In this document: in pieces, positions 45,457 through 54,101 of the stretch
Layout: every line of letters begins with the position of its first letter
How positions within the stretch are numbered: position 1 is the stretch's first letter
Origin: Photobacterium aquimaris
GTDB lineage: Bacteria > Pseudomonadota > Gammaproteobacteria > Enterobacterales > Vibrionaceae
Direction of reading: 5' to 3'
Length of the DNA: 64,000 nt
NCBI RefSeq assembly: GCF_002954455.1
Contig: NZ_MSCC01000002.1
Span: 310,943-374,942 of the forward strand
Notes under the pieces: model-generated
The model's database searches: none
The model's input: only the letters and a program-made list of their open reading frames with translations
Told to the model about the DNA's origin: nothing
Position numbers and translations under genes: made by a program

Positions 45457-47392
45457 CTATCACCGACTCCTCTAATCGGGTTCCGCTCTCTTCGATTCTT
45501 TCCTCTACTTTGCTATTGAAGATAGCTTTGTCTTTCATGAATGCAGAAGATAAGCGACCATAAGTAAGGTATTCAGGTGCAAAGATTTTTTTAGGACCGA
45601 TATGCCTTAAAACATCATCCCAAAGGTAAACAAACAACTTACTGCTAAGGGTTTGTTTTGCTGCTTCTGTTGTTTCAATTTCATCTCTTTTCACAAAGAA
45701 TGGGCCGAGTAATCGGTCTTCAGCAACGTGAGCCTCAATCAATACATCGTTAATTATTGAGGCCAGCGTAGGCCAAGAAATCTTAAATACGCCACTTTTA
45801 GTTGATAAATGAAAGTCGTGATTTGGGACATCTGCATGAGAAAAATCAATATCTATGAACTTAAAACGCCAACGACGTTTGAATGCTGTATCTAAAGGCA
45901 TCACCGCTTGGTCACTACTATTCATCGTGGCCAGTAAGGAAAGGTTTGCTGGTATTTCTAACTGTTCAATACTTGCTACACCAGCTTTTTCAAGAGATTG
46001 ATTGATGTATGCCAACATGTCAGGATCTGATGCATCAATCTTGTAAGTGCTTTCACCATCATATTCTCTGTCTAATAACTGGAATAGCTCTCCAAAGACA
46101 GCAGCAGCCGGTGCACGGTTTAATTCTTCTATCACTAGGCAAATATGTTTGTGCGGGTGTAATTTTGCTTCTATCAATGCTTTAGTAAACGGGCCAGGGC
46201 GGAACTGGTAAGCAACGTAAGGGTTACCGTCTTCGTCTGTCGCCATGTTAGGCTTAAGTGCCCCAACAAAATCACTGTACTGAGTATCTGGGTGAAAAAC
46301 AGTGACGATCTTATCAGCTTCTTTATACTCTATTTTATGAATGTGATGGCTCTTACCCGTTCCTGGCGCACCATAAAAGATTTTATTAGTCGCCCCCGTA
46401 AAGGCTGGGGCTTTAGAGTTAAAGCGAAGAGAGGACTTAAAGAAAAACGCCTCATCATCTTTCTGGATGGACATGTTATTCCACAGCTTAGAGATAAGCT
46501 CAGAGACACTTGCTCTTAGTTCATCAGTATCAAGTAAGCCTGTTTTAACAAATACATATTGGTGTGAGGGGGAATGATAGTGAATAGGCTCTTCAACATA
46601 TCCTCCGTTACCCGATATAGAAGTAGGTCTAAACAAGAATGCTTTATCTATTGAGCCCCAATTAGAAAACCCTGATGAGGTTGGGCTTAATTCAGCATCC
46701 AATTTACCTTGCCACCCGAGCGTAGACAAAATCATAAAGAGCAGCTCATTTCCACTTTGAGCCCTAAATAGATGTGGAAGATACACACTATATTTATCAA
46801 CTAAAACACGGTAAGCCGCTTTGTTCTTAGCAAATGCCGATGCTAATGCACCTAACATGCCGGAACTACTATTTGGGATTGGTAAAGCTTTTAAAAGGAT
46901 AGATTTTAAGAAATCTTCATTTGAACGAATTTTGGTTGTCGCATCTTTACCATAGCCGTTGATTATTTCTTTTGCTTTCAGCCGATTATCAGCATTTGAT
47001 ATATCAAAAACATCATAAAAATTGGTTAAACTATATGGATCTATGCCTAATATTTGTGATTGACTAGAAGCTCTAGTACTAATGAATTGAGCGACATCAT
47101 CAGGCTTGCTTATCGCCTTAACGAGTTGGTCAAATTTTTGTAAGTATTGATTCACCAAATACGATAATGGAGCTAGCTTGATGACATATAAGAAGTATTG
47201 GCTAGATATGTATGCGTGATTATCACTGCCAGCGATACGAACCTTTGCAGATGACTCAGATACGGTAATATCAAGAGCTAGGGATTCAAACGCTGATTTT
47301 GCATCATTATCAAACTTTAACTCTGGAAAGTTCCAACTAGTATCCGGCTCACTCTTATACCATTCACCGACAGTGTTTATTTTTGAAAGCAT
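45443..47392 (-). CDS. McrB-like GTP-driven AAA+ restriction subunit
   Basis: A ~650-aa AAA+ protein. The N-terminal ~340 residues are probably a DNA- or modification-recognition region. The motor has Walker A YGAPGTGKS, Walker B ICLVIEELNRAPAAAVFGEL and the McrB-type nucleotide signature LLATMNSSDQAVMPLD, then a sensor/arginine-finger region DTAFKRRWRFKF. GTP use is inferred from the MNxxD signature. It drives the LlaJI-type nuclease encoded next. I prefer the ATG at 47392, because the in-frame GTG at 47419 lies within a nine-base-pair hairpin. Hairpin control of its translation is possible. Confidence 0.88.
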   Translation of the reverse strand: MLSKINTVGEWYKSEPDTSWNFPELKFDNDAKSAFESLALDITVSESSAKVRIAGSDNHAYISSQYFLYVIKLAPLSYLVNQYLQKFDQLVKAISKPDDVAQFISTRASSQSQILGIDPYSLTNFYDVFDISNADNRLKAKEIINGYGKDATTKIRSNEDFLKSILLKALPIPNSSSGMLGALASAFAKNKAAYRVLVDKYSVYLPHLFRAQSGNELLFMILSTLGWQGKLDAELSPTSSGFSNWGSIDKAFLFRPTSISGNGGYVEEPIHYHSPSHQYVFVKTGLLDTDELRASVSELISKLWNNMSIQKDDEAFFFKSSLRFNSKAPAFTGATNKIFYGAPGTGKSHHIHKIEYKEADKIVTVFHPDTQYSDFVGALKPNMATDEDGNPYVAYQFRPGPFTKALIEAKLHPHKHICLVIEELNRAPAAAVFGELFQLLDREYDGESTYKIDASDPDMLAYINQSLEKAGVASIEQLEIPANLSLLATMNSSDQAVMPLDTAFKRRWRFKFIDIDFSHADVPNHDFHLSTKSGVFKISWPTLASIINDVLIEAHVAEDRLLGPFFVKRDEIETTEAAKQTLSSKLFVYLWDDVLRHIGPKKIFAPEYLTYGRLSSAFMKDKAIFNSKVEERIEESGTRLEESVIDAAK

Positions 47393-47416
47393 AACTTTCT
47401 TATCCCTAAGTTCAAT

Positions 47417-47440
47417 CACAGCTACCCGAAAGTAGCTGTG
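47417..47440 (-). promoter_or_regulatory. Hairpin covering an alternative mcrB start
   Basis: Perfect nine-base arms CACAGCTAC and GTAGCTGTG with a six-base loop between the 307-aa gene and the McrB-like gene. It is the only non-overlapping junction in this operon. It could lower or regulate expression of the GTPase/nuclease pair relative to upstream genes. Confidence 0.65.
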
Positions 47441-47446
47441 TAGAGG

Positions 47447-48370
47447 TTAATCGTGTTTGATCCAAAGGCTGCGTGAGATCTCTTGCCGTAAATTTTCGAT
47501 AAGCTTCTTGTTGGTATCTGAAAACTGACTATTTTCAAACTCACCCATAAAAAAAAGACACTCGGCTAACGGTTTTGATTGCTCTTCCGATAGATTACGC
47601 ATAAGAGGATGTTCATTATTAAGCGTGATGTAATGATCGTCTTCATATCCTGGCTCCCATAATGAACCATCACTTGTTTTCGCCAGACGGATATCAATAT
47701 CTTCGATCAGAGGAACGACTATTCTGTAGCTACTTAAATGCTCACCACGACCAGAACAATGAATACGAAATTCTAATAAGGCATTGAAAATAATAGCAAG
47801 CGCATCACTAAAACCAGAGCGGTAGATGTTATAACGGTCAGCAATAATATTACCGAACATATCCGTATTATCGACTCCAACACCATCACAATCAGGAATC
47901 AAAGCATATTGTGCCTTGACAGACTCAGGCATAAAAATACGAGCATATTTTTTACCTTGGTGTTGCAATGCTTCCGCAACTTTTTCAATCGAGAAGGTAA
48001 ATGAATCAAGCCCTAAAGTATCTGCAACCTCGTAAGCCATACGAGTTATTTCAGAGCGTTCTGGTAATTGTTCATTGAGCCAATTTAACAGAGCGACATG
48101 TTTTTTCTTTAAGTCACCCTTGGGCAGGTCGGTCACTGAAACCTCAAAGGTACTTTCAAATAACTCTCGATTGCTAAATACAACTGCACTTGCCGCTAGT
48201 TGATAGACGTAATCAGTAACGATGTGATTAGATTCATTAAAAATTTTATTAAACAAATCAATTGGTAATGGAATTCTATTCTGCCAGAAAATCAGGCCAT
48301 CCACTCGGTACTTTGGATTTTTATCATTCAAGTAGCGTTTGAAGTCAGATAAATCATATTGGTAACTCAT
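47447..48370 (-). CDS. Unknown protein sharing the C-terminal module of the GHKL ATPase
   Basis: A 307-aa protein. Its N-terminal 200 residues match nothing I recognise. Its last ~75 residues (SLWEPGYEDDHYITLNNEHP ... FSDTNKKLIENLRQEISRSL) align with the end of the neighbouring ATPase (CLWEPSCDEEGNTCVTLGKS-HP ... FSDTNKHTLNGFRQKVSQTL). The shared pattern is LWEP, TL..xHP, FSDTNK, RQ..S..L. This suggests a common interaction or substrate-recognition module. The start overlaps the ATPase stop by four bases (ATGA), so they are translated together. Confidence 0.75.
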   Translation of the reverse strand: MSYQYDLSDFKRYLNDKNPKYRVDGLIFWQNRIPLPIDLFNKIFNESNHIVTDYVYQLAASAVVFSNRELFESTFEVSVTDLPKGDLKKKHVALLNWLNEQLPERSEITRMAYEVADTLGLDSFTFSIEKVAEALQHQGKKYARIFMPESVKAQYALIPDCDGVGVDNTDMFGNIIADRYNIYRSGFSDALAIIFNALLEFRIHCSGRGEHLSSYRIVVPLIEDIDIRLAKTSDGSLWEPGYEDDHYITLNNEHPLMRNLSEEQSKPLAECLFFMGEFENSQFSDTNKKLIENLRQEISRSLWIKHD

Positions 48371-49962
48371 TCATATTCCTCCACATCAGGTAACTCGATA
48401 CTCAAATGACGTAGTGTTTGACTTACTTTTTGACGAAATCCATTTAACGTATGCTTGTTCGTATCTGAGAACTCACCATGCTCAGCATTGGATAAACTCC
48501 ATAGCAACATATCTAGAGCTTTCATTGCCTCAACATTGTCCTTGCAGACGTTATACATCTTGTGGAAATAAGGGTGCGACTTACCAAGGGTGACGCATGT
48601 ATTTCCTTCTTCATCACACGAAGGCTCCCATAAACAATCGCCAAGTAATGAATCCTCTTCATGTACACGCACAGCTTTGTCATCATATACACGGATACCT
48701 TCAATCACAGTCGGCTTCATCTGATTTTGATTGCGGATTGTGACCGTATCACCATTAACTTTTATTTCAGAGTTCTTTGTGTGCTTTTTATGTTTATCAA
48801 TCGCTTTATCTGCAGGTCCGTGCGCTCGCTTGGTGTTAGTAGAAGTTAAGCGCTCTTGACCCTTCAGTAACTCTTGACGCCAAGGAGCAATGAGGCGCTT
48901 TAGTTCTTCTCTCACTTCAACAGGGATAATGACTCGACTCTTGCGAAAATCAATACTGAATACATCATCAAATTCGTGGCTAAAATTCAGCTCAACTCGA
49001 AGACGAGTGATTTTACTTTCTTTTTTATACATACGATGTGGCCAGCCATCGTGCCAGATAAGGCGTCCCTCACGATAGATGTAAAGTCCTTGATTATCTA
49101 GGCCATAACGTACGAAATCTTGTTCATCAGCATTAAGCTCGTTTTGAGAGGGAATAATGCTACCTCTGACAGTAAAATGAAGTTCTTTATTGCCAACTTC
49201 AATTGGTACAGGCCTCTCTTTCAGTATACGAGAGCGAGCACCGTCTGTATTGCGATTCAAATCAGCGCAGAGAGGATCCCACCCTTTTAAATTGACGGCA
49301 GGGTTGTCTCCAACTTTCATTGATATTGTTACTTCACCAGAGTCTAAGAACTTAAAGAATACAGCGCTTAACTCTAAAGAAAGCTCTTTACCAAGAGACT
49401 GAATTTGCGCTTGTACTTGTTTATCACTGCCAGTTTTCACTAAACGGTCTACATGTTCCCAAATAATCATGGTACCGCTAGTTTCTGAGAAAGCCTTCAG
49501 GGCATCAAAATCATCATAATAATCGTCTTCATCAGGGGTTTCTAACTCCCAACGGTCTGCTTGAATGATTTTATCAATATCCCATGCTCGACCTACATTA
49601 TTACCATTTTGATGAGATAACACGACAAGACGGCGACAGAACGCGGTAGAGGCAGTTTTAAGACCCATACCAAATTTACCCAGTGATTTAGGGTTATCAC
49701 GGCGTGGCGAGCCATAACGCATCGCATTTCGAAGCTGCTCTTCTGACATACCATCACCATTATCACTAATGATGACTCTAAACACTCCAAACATATATTG
49801 GAGTTCAACTTCAATATGAGTTGCATTTGCTGCAATAGCGTTGTCAATGATATCGGCAAACGCAGCCTCTTTGTTATAACCGGTATCACGTAAACTCTCG
49901 ACTAGCCGAGCCGCTGAGGGACGAAAGTCATCTTCTTCTGGTAGTTCTATTTTTTTATTCAT
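48367..49962 (-). CDS. MORC/MutL-like GHKL ATPase
   Basis: A 531-aa ATPase of the Hsp90/gyrase/MutL fold. The N-box is FADIIDNAIAANATHIEV (Asn41), box G1 is ISDNGDGMSEEQL, and LGKFGMGLKTAS forms the ATP lid. A transducer-like domain follows to ~350, a charged linker ~360-400, and a C-terminal module shared with the next gene product. MutL/MORC homologues have been described in bacterial restriction-modification neighbourhoods with SF2 helicases and 5mC methyltransferases, which fits exactly here. It overlaps both neighbours by four bases. Confidence 0.88.
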   Translation of the reverse strand: MNKKIELPEEDDFRPSAARLVESLRDTGYNKEAAFADIIDNAIAANATHIEVELQYMFGVFRVIISDNGDGMSEEQLRNAMRYGSPRRDNPKSLGKFGMGLKTASTAFCRRLVVLSHQNGNNVGRAWDIDKIIQADRWELETPDEDDYYDDFDALKAFSETSGTMIIWEHVDRLVKTGSDKQVQAQIQSLGKELSLELSAVFFKFLDSGEVTISMKVGDNPAVNLKGWDPLCADLNRNTDGARSRILKERPVPIEVGNKELHFTVRGSIIPSQNELNADEQDFVRYGLDNQGLYIYREGRLIWHDGWPHRMYKKESKITRLRVELNFSHEFDDVFSIDFRKSRVIIPVEVREELKRLIAPWRQELLKGQERLTSTNTKRAHGPADKAIDKHKKHTKNSEIKVNGDTVTIRNQNQMKPTVIEGIRVYDDKAVRVHEEDSLLGDCLWEPSCDEEGNTCVTLGKSHPYFHKMYNVCKDNVEAMKALDMLLWSLSNAEHGEFSDTNKHTLNGFRQKVSQTLRHLSIELPDVEEYE

Positions 49963-51815
49963 GAGCCTAACGCTTCCAAATATTCAAGCATGATCTGCTT
50001 GTCTGTTTCTTTATCATCAGTGACTGATACTACACGGTTACTTAGTTGTTGCTTTAAGCGGATACGTTCATCAATTTTTTCTTCAATCGTATCTGCATAA
50101 TACATGTAGTAGACATTCACTACGGATTTCTGGCCATTACGCCAAGCCCTTGCAGTCGCTTGCTCTTCAAGGGCTGGATTCCATTGGCGACAGTAATGAA
50201 TCACATTCGTAGCAGCTGTAATATTTAGCCCCATACCCGCCGTTCTAGGGTGAAGCAATAAGACATTGAAACCTTCCGATGCAGAGAAAGTATCAATTAG
50301 GGATTGACGCTCGTCGTTAGGTGTTCGCCCGTCGATAACTCCAGACAATATGCCATACCTTTCATTTATTGCGCCTTGTATTAAATCAATAACTTTATGA
50401 AAAGTAGCAAAAATAATCACTTTCTCTCCGGCTTGTACAATTTTATCGAGCTGCATCATAAGTAACTCAAACTTTGCACTGCTCTTGATAAGAGAGTTAG
50501 CATCATGAGGGATGGTCGATTCAACCAGTGCTGGGTGAGCTGTAAACTGCTGAAGTTTATTCATTAATGGGAGAATACCACCGCCACCATTTTGGCAATC
50601 ATGCTGCATTTCATCTATTAATGCTTCATATTTTATTTTTTCACTTTCACCTAAAGAGACCGCTGTGTGTATGTCGAGCTTTTCTGGTAATTGCTCTAGT
50701 ACATCCTTTTTCATTCTTCGCAACGTAATTTGGCGCAAGCTGCTCTCGAGCTCTTCTAAGTTTTTATCTAATGTTTCAGAAAGGTTAGAATGCACGTAGC
50801 GACTCTTAAAGCTTTCTTGTCCTCCTAAAAAGCCCTCAAAAACAAGGTCAGTTAAGGCCCATGCATCCATCAAACTATTTTCTACAGGGGTTCCAGACAT
50901 TGCAACAGTGACACCGATATCTAAACGACGAGCAGAGAGGGATCGAGTAGATTTAGGGTTTTTTAACATACTCGCTTCATCGAACAGAGCGAGATTAAAG
51001 TAGACGTCTTCAAACATCGTAATATCTGAAGTCATTGTCGTGTAGGGGGTGATCACAACACTGTGGTCATCGAAAGCGGAGGCAACACCACGACGATTTT
51101 TTCCGTAATGCAGATAAGGCGTAATGCTGGGTGCAAAAAAGTTAAATTCACGAACCCAGTTATCAATCAAAGGATTGGGAACAACGATCAATACTTTACT
51201 ATTTGGGCTCTTTTCCAAAACATCACAACATAGTGCGATCACTTGGGCTGTTTTCCCTAAGCCCATATCATCAGCAAGTATTGTTCCAACCCCATTTTCT
51301 GCACAAAAGCTCAGCCAGTTAACTCCTTCTTCTTGATAGGGGTATAGTGACTTTACAAAGAGTTTGTCATGCTGGGCTAGTTTTTGTTGGTTGCTTCTTA
51401 GCACTTCAATTAGATGAGAAGGAAACTCATCCATAAATCCTTCTAAATGCAAAGTGCGAAGAAGTTTCATTAGTTTAGGGAGGGGAAGTTCTCCAAAAGC
51501 ACTAGTTAATAGATCACTGAGATGAGAGCTAACGAAATGCAACCTCTTACCATCAGATATAAAGTAGTCATACTTTGTTAAAGAATGAGTTTGCTCTGCA
51601 TCTAATGGTTGTCCCCGAAAGAACAGCAAAAAATGAGGAGTTGGCTCTGCCTCAAATTCGAAATGGATTCGAGTAGGACGCTTTGATATAACCATTTCAA
51701 CTTCTTCAGTACCTGAGTAAGCTGAAATTCGCCCTAGACTAAACAGGTGCTCAGCCTCTAGTAAAATCCCATCTTGTTCAAGCATTCCATCTTTAATTCT
51801 GTAAGCCATTCTCAT
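49959..51815 (-). CDS. SNF2-family DNA translocase
   Basis: A 618-aa SWI2/SNF2 ATPase. Motif I is ILADDMGLGKTAQVIALC, motif II is LALFDEASMLKN (DEAS rather than DEAH), motif III is VAMSGTPVENSLMDAW, and motif VI is EQATARAWRNGQKSVVN. An N-terminal ~160-residue region precedes the motor. It could translocate on phage DNA as part of a GHKL/McrB restriction complex; DISARM class 1 also uses an SNF2 protein (DrmD), but that is longer. It is the first gene of the minus-strand operon and is divergent from the methyltransferase. The second ATG, at 51809, has better spacing to GGA than the first. Confidence 0.9.
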   Translation of the reverse strand: MRMAYRIKDGMLEQDGILLEAEHLFSLGRISAYSGTEEVEMVISKRPTRIHFEFEAEPTPHFLLFFRGQPLDAEQTHSLTKYDYFISDGKRLHFVSSHLSDLLTSAFGELPLPKLMKLLRTLHLEGFMDEFPSHLIEVLRSNQQKLAQHDKLFVKSLYPYQEEGVNWLSFCAENGVGTILADDMGLGKTAQVIALCCDVLEKSPNSKVLIVVPNPLIDNWVREFNFFAPSITPYLHYGKNRRGVASAFDDHSVVITPYTTMTSDITMFEDVYFNLALFDEASMLKNPKSTRSLSARRLDIGVTVAMSGTPVENSLMDAWALTDLVFEGFLGGQESFKSRYVHSNLSETLDKNLEELESSLRQITLRRMKKDVLEQLPEKLDIHTAVSLGESEKIKYEALIDEMQHDCQNGGGGILPLMNKLQQFTAHPALVESTIPHDANSLIKSSAKFELLMMQLDKIVQAGEKVIIFATFHKVIDLIQGAINERYGILSGVIDGRTPNDERQSLIDTFSASEGFNVLLLHPRTAGMGLNITAATNVIHYCRQWNPALEEQATARAWRNGQKSVVNVYYMYYADTIEEKIDERIRLKQQLSNRVVSVTDDKETDKQIMLEYLEALGS

Positions 51816-51832
51816 TTTCCATTCACAGGGTT

Positions 51833-51909
51833 AAAAACCGGATAACCACTTGCTTTTTTACATGTCTAAATATACAGTTCCCACCATTAACCGGGACAAA
51901 AACCGGATA
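51833..51909. promoter_or_regulatory. Direct repeats in divergent SNF2/methyltransferase promoter
   Basis: AAAAACCGGATA occurs exactly at 51833-51844 and 51898-51909, 65 bases apart (about six helical turns). TTAACCGGG lies beside the second. One copy lies close to each gene start. They are likely operators of the XRE domain fused to the methyltransferase, giving controller-type regulation of methylation versus restriction. Confidence 0.65.
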
Positions 51910-51922
51910 TCAATAGAGAGAA

Positions 51923-53245
51923 ATGGTAAATAAATTGAATACCTCCCATTATATCAAAGAGTTAAGAGATAAGCTTGGCTTAGGGCAGCGTGAGCTAGCA
52001 AATTTGATTGGATTAGGAAAGGACGGCGAACGAACAATTCGTGGTTGGGAAGCAGGAGAGCATAAACCTTCTCCTCTTAAATGGGCAAAGATTGTCGATT
52101 TAGAGGATGAAATGAAAAAATTTCATGATTTAGCTCCACTAAAGCAAGACCGACTCGAAGATGCCGATTTTCGTTTTATTGATCTTTTTGCTGGCATAGG
52201 TGGCATTCGTTATCCATTCCAGCAATTAGGCGGCCACTGTGTTTTCACCTCTGAGTGGGATAAATTCGCCCAAAAAACGTATTTGGCAAACTATGGAGAT
52301 ATGCCAAATGGCGATATCGTGCAAATTAAAGCTAAAGATATTCCAGATCATGAAGTTCTTTTGGGTGGATTTCCGTGCCAATCCTTTTCTCAAGCTGGAT
52401 TAAAACAAGGATTTAGTGATACCAGAGGAACGATGTTCTTTGAGGTCCAGAAGATTTTGGCTGTGAAGAGGCCCAAAGCTTTTTTACTTGAAAACGTCAA
52501 ACAGCTCAGAGGACATGATAAAGGTCAAACACTAAAAACCATCATGGATATCTTACAAGGAAAACATGAACAACAGATCCCAGAAGATGTACCTATGGGT
52601 GAAGAAGCACGCCATGCTTTACAACATAAGTTGAATTACTGGGTTGATGTTCGCGTTTTACGAGCGGGGGACTTTGGTGCACCTCAAAACCGAGAACGAG
52701 TATTCATTATTGGTTTTGATAAGGACCAGTTTCAGAGCGTAAACTTCGACGACATATTCAATTGGCCTACGCCGCCAAAAACACCTACACGTGTTGGAGA
52801 TATCCTACAAACACAGGAAGAATTAGCTGCTGACCATAAAGAGTATGGTAAAGACCGTTTTACTATCTCAGATAAGTTGTGGGAAGGGCATCAAAAGCGT
52901 AAAGCTGAGCATAAGACTAAAGGCAATGGATTTGGTTATTCACTTTTCAATGCCGAGAGTGAGTACACGAATACGATCAGTGCTCGATATTATAAAGATG
53001 GTTCAGAGATACTAATTGACCAAGCCCTGCTCAATAAAAATCCACGCAAGTTAACACCACGCGAGTGCGCGAGATTACAAGGTTTTCCTGAAAATTTTAA
53101 AGTTGATGCTGTGTCGCAAAACCAAATATATCAGCAGTTTGGTAACTCAGTTTGTATGAATGTAATCTATGCTGTAGCTAAGCAGATGATCAGTACACTA
53201 ACGACAGCTGAAAAAGTGGTGTGCGAGCAACGTCAAGCTAGCTAA
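51923..53245 (+). CDS. DNA (cytosine-5) methyltransferase with N-terminal XRE domain
   Basis: A 440-aa fusion. Residues ~8-60 are a Cro/CI helix-turn-helix (LGLGQRELANLIGLGKDGER then TIRGWEAGEHKPSPLKW). The methyltransferase follows: motif I FRFIDLFAGIGGIRYPF, the catalytic motif IV GGFPCQSFSQAG (Cys152), motif VI LLENVKQL and C-terminal NPRKLTPRECARLQGFP / QQFGNSVCMNV. It would mark host DNA as self for the restriction/DISARM genes beside it. The XRE domain probably binds the divergent promoter and adjusts its own and SNF2 expression. DISARM class 2 also has a 5mC methyltransferase (DrmMII). The recognition sequence is not readable. Confidence 0.95.
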   Translation: MVNKLNTSHYIKELRDKLGLGQRELANLIGLGKDGERTIRGWEAGEHKPSPLKWAKIVDLEDEMKKFHDLAPLKQDRLEDADFRFIDLFAGIGGIRYPFQQLGGHCVFTSEWDKFAQKTYLANYGDMPNGDIVQIKAKDIPDHEVLLGGFPCQSFSQAGLKQGFSDTRGTMFFEVQKILAVKRPKAFLLENVKQLRGHDKGQTLKTIMDILQGKHEQQIPEDVPMGEEARHALQHKLNYWVDVRVLRAGDFGAPQNRERVFIIGFDKDQFQSVNFDDIFNWPTPPKTPTRVGDILQTQEELAADHKEYGKDRFTISDKLWEGHQKRKAEHKTKGNGFGYSLFNAESEYTNTISARYYKDGSEILIDQALLNKNPRKLTPRECARLQGFPENFKVDAVSQNQIYQQFGNSVCMNVIYAVAKQMISTLTTAEKVVCEQRQAS

Positions 53246-53257
53246 GCCAATTAAAGG

Positions 53258-53280
53258 TAAGCCTCTTTTGGGGCTTACTG
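53258..53280 (+). terminator. Terminator of methyltransferase gene
   Basis: Arms TAAGCCTC and GGGGCTTA (one G-T pair) with loop TTTT, directly after the stop codon. The T-run is weak. Confidence 0.7.
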
Positions 53281-53618
53281 CTTATTAAAAGTTCAAAGTG
53301 CTTTTTCTTTGAAGATTCTGATCTAGCAAAAATTGAATATCATCACCTAGATCTGATAATGGTCGGATCTAATTTCGTGCCATTTATATTCAAGATGCAA
53401 TACGCTCTATTTGATTATAGAAATCCTTGTGGTGGATGAGGGAAGTGGCATGCTGTTAAATATAACCGTTTTTAGGGTAAATATATCTGACGCAGTTCAT
53501 CGCCGAACTTACGGGGTACACTGATTCTATCAATCAACATTTGATCTAAGTAAATATTTAAAGCCTGCCACGCTTTTATCTATATTTTTATATATCTGGG
53601 TTTCTCATGGTGCTGCTG
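53281..53618. other. Intergenic region with first copy of 37-bp repeat
   Basis: About 340 bases with no coding sense. It holds the first copy of a 37-base repeat (53448-53484). The rest is not recognised. Confidence 0.5.
53448..53484 (+). repeat. 37-bp dispersed repeat, copy 1
   Basis: Matches 63007-63043 at 31 of 37 positions, without gaps, in the same orientation. The conserved core reads CTGTTAAATA..CCGTTTTTAGG with short variable spacers. The copies lie about 9.6 kb apart, on either side of the XRE/Hfq-like and recombinase genes. Confidence 0.7.
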
Positions 53619-53933
53619 TCAACGAGATATTGAGACTTTGAACCTAAGATCCCCCTCTTTTGCTATACAGATGATATCGCCTTCAGATAAATGGTGTTTC
53701 TTGTAGAATCGAGATGTTTGTCCGCGCGCCATACGCAATAAGCGTTTACTCCCATCAATATCCGTCATTACGGTTTCGCCTGTTCCTTCAAAACTGACAC
53801 TGAATTTGCTACCCATCTCACTCTTGTTCTTCCCTCCCCAAGAGGTTGCAGGGAAAATGGGACAATCAGCTGGAATATAAAAGTGACCATTTTTTATATT
53901 TCCGTTCGTTATTTTTAGGTGTAACTGATTCAT
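53619..53933 (-). CDS. Small unknown protein, possibly B3/EcoRII-N-like
   Basis: A 104-aa soluble protein with AGGAG upstream of its ATG. The text TVMTDIDGSKRLLRMARGQT then SRFYKKHHLSEGDIICI is reminiscent of B3/EcoRII-N-type DNA-binding barrels, where a basic strand precedes a hydrophobic FxxxHxLxxGD turn. That is a weak likeness, made by eye. It is convergent with the methyltransferase gene. It may be a DNA-recognition protein or unrelated. Confidence 0.6.
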   Translation of the reverse strand: MNQLHLKITNGNIKNGHFYIPADCPIFPATSWGGKNKSEMGSKFSVSFEGTGETVMTDIDGSKRLLRMARGQTSRFYKKHHLSEGDIICIAKEGDLRFKVSISR

Positions 53934-54101
53934 TTAAACTCCTATTTACATACTTAGTGATATTTATTGATTATTCATATGTTAACGAAAGTACTTTTTC
54001 TTATAACTTGGCTAACTTATCTAAATTGATAAGTATTAATTCACTTTTTTGAGGCTAAAGCTGTTGAAGAAATAGTAGTTATCACCGCATTATAGTTTTT
54101 A

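Noticed and set aside
48661..49402. Several plus-strand frames of 60-70 aa opposite the GHKL ATPase
   Set aside because: They are shadows of a conserved coding region with no start signals.
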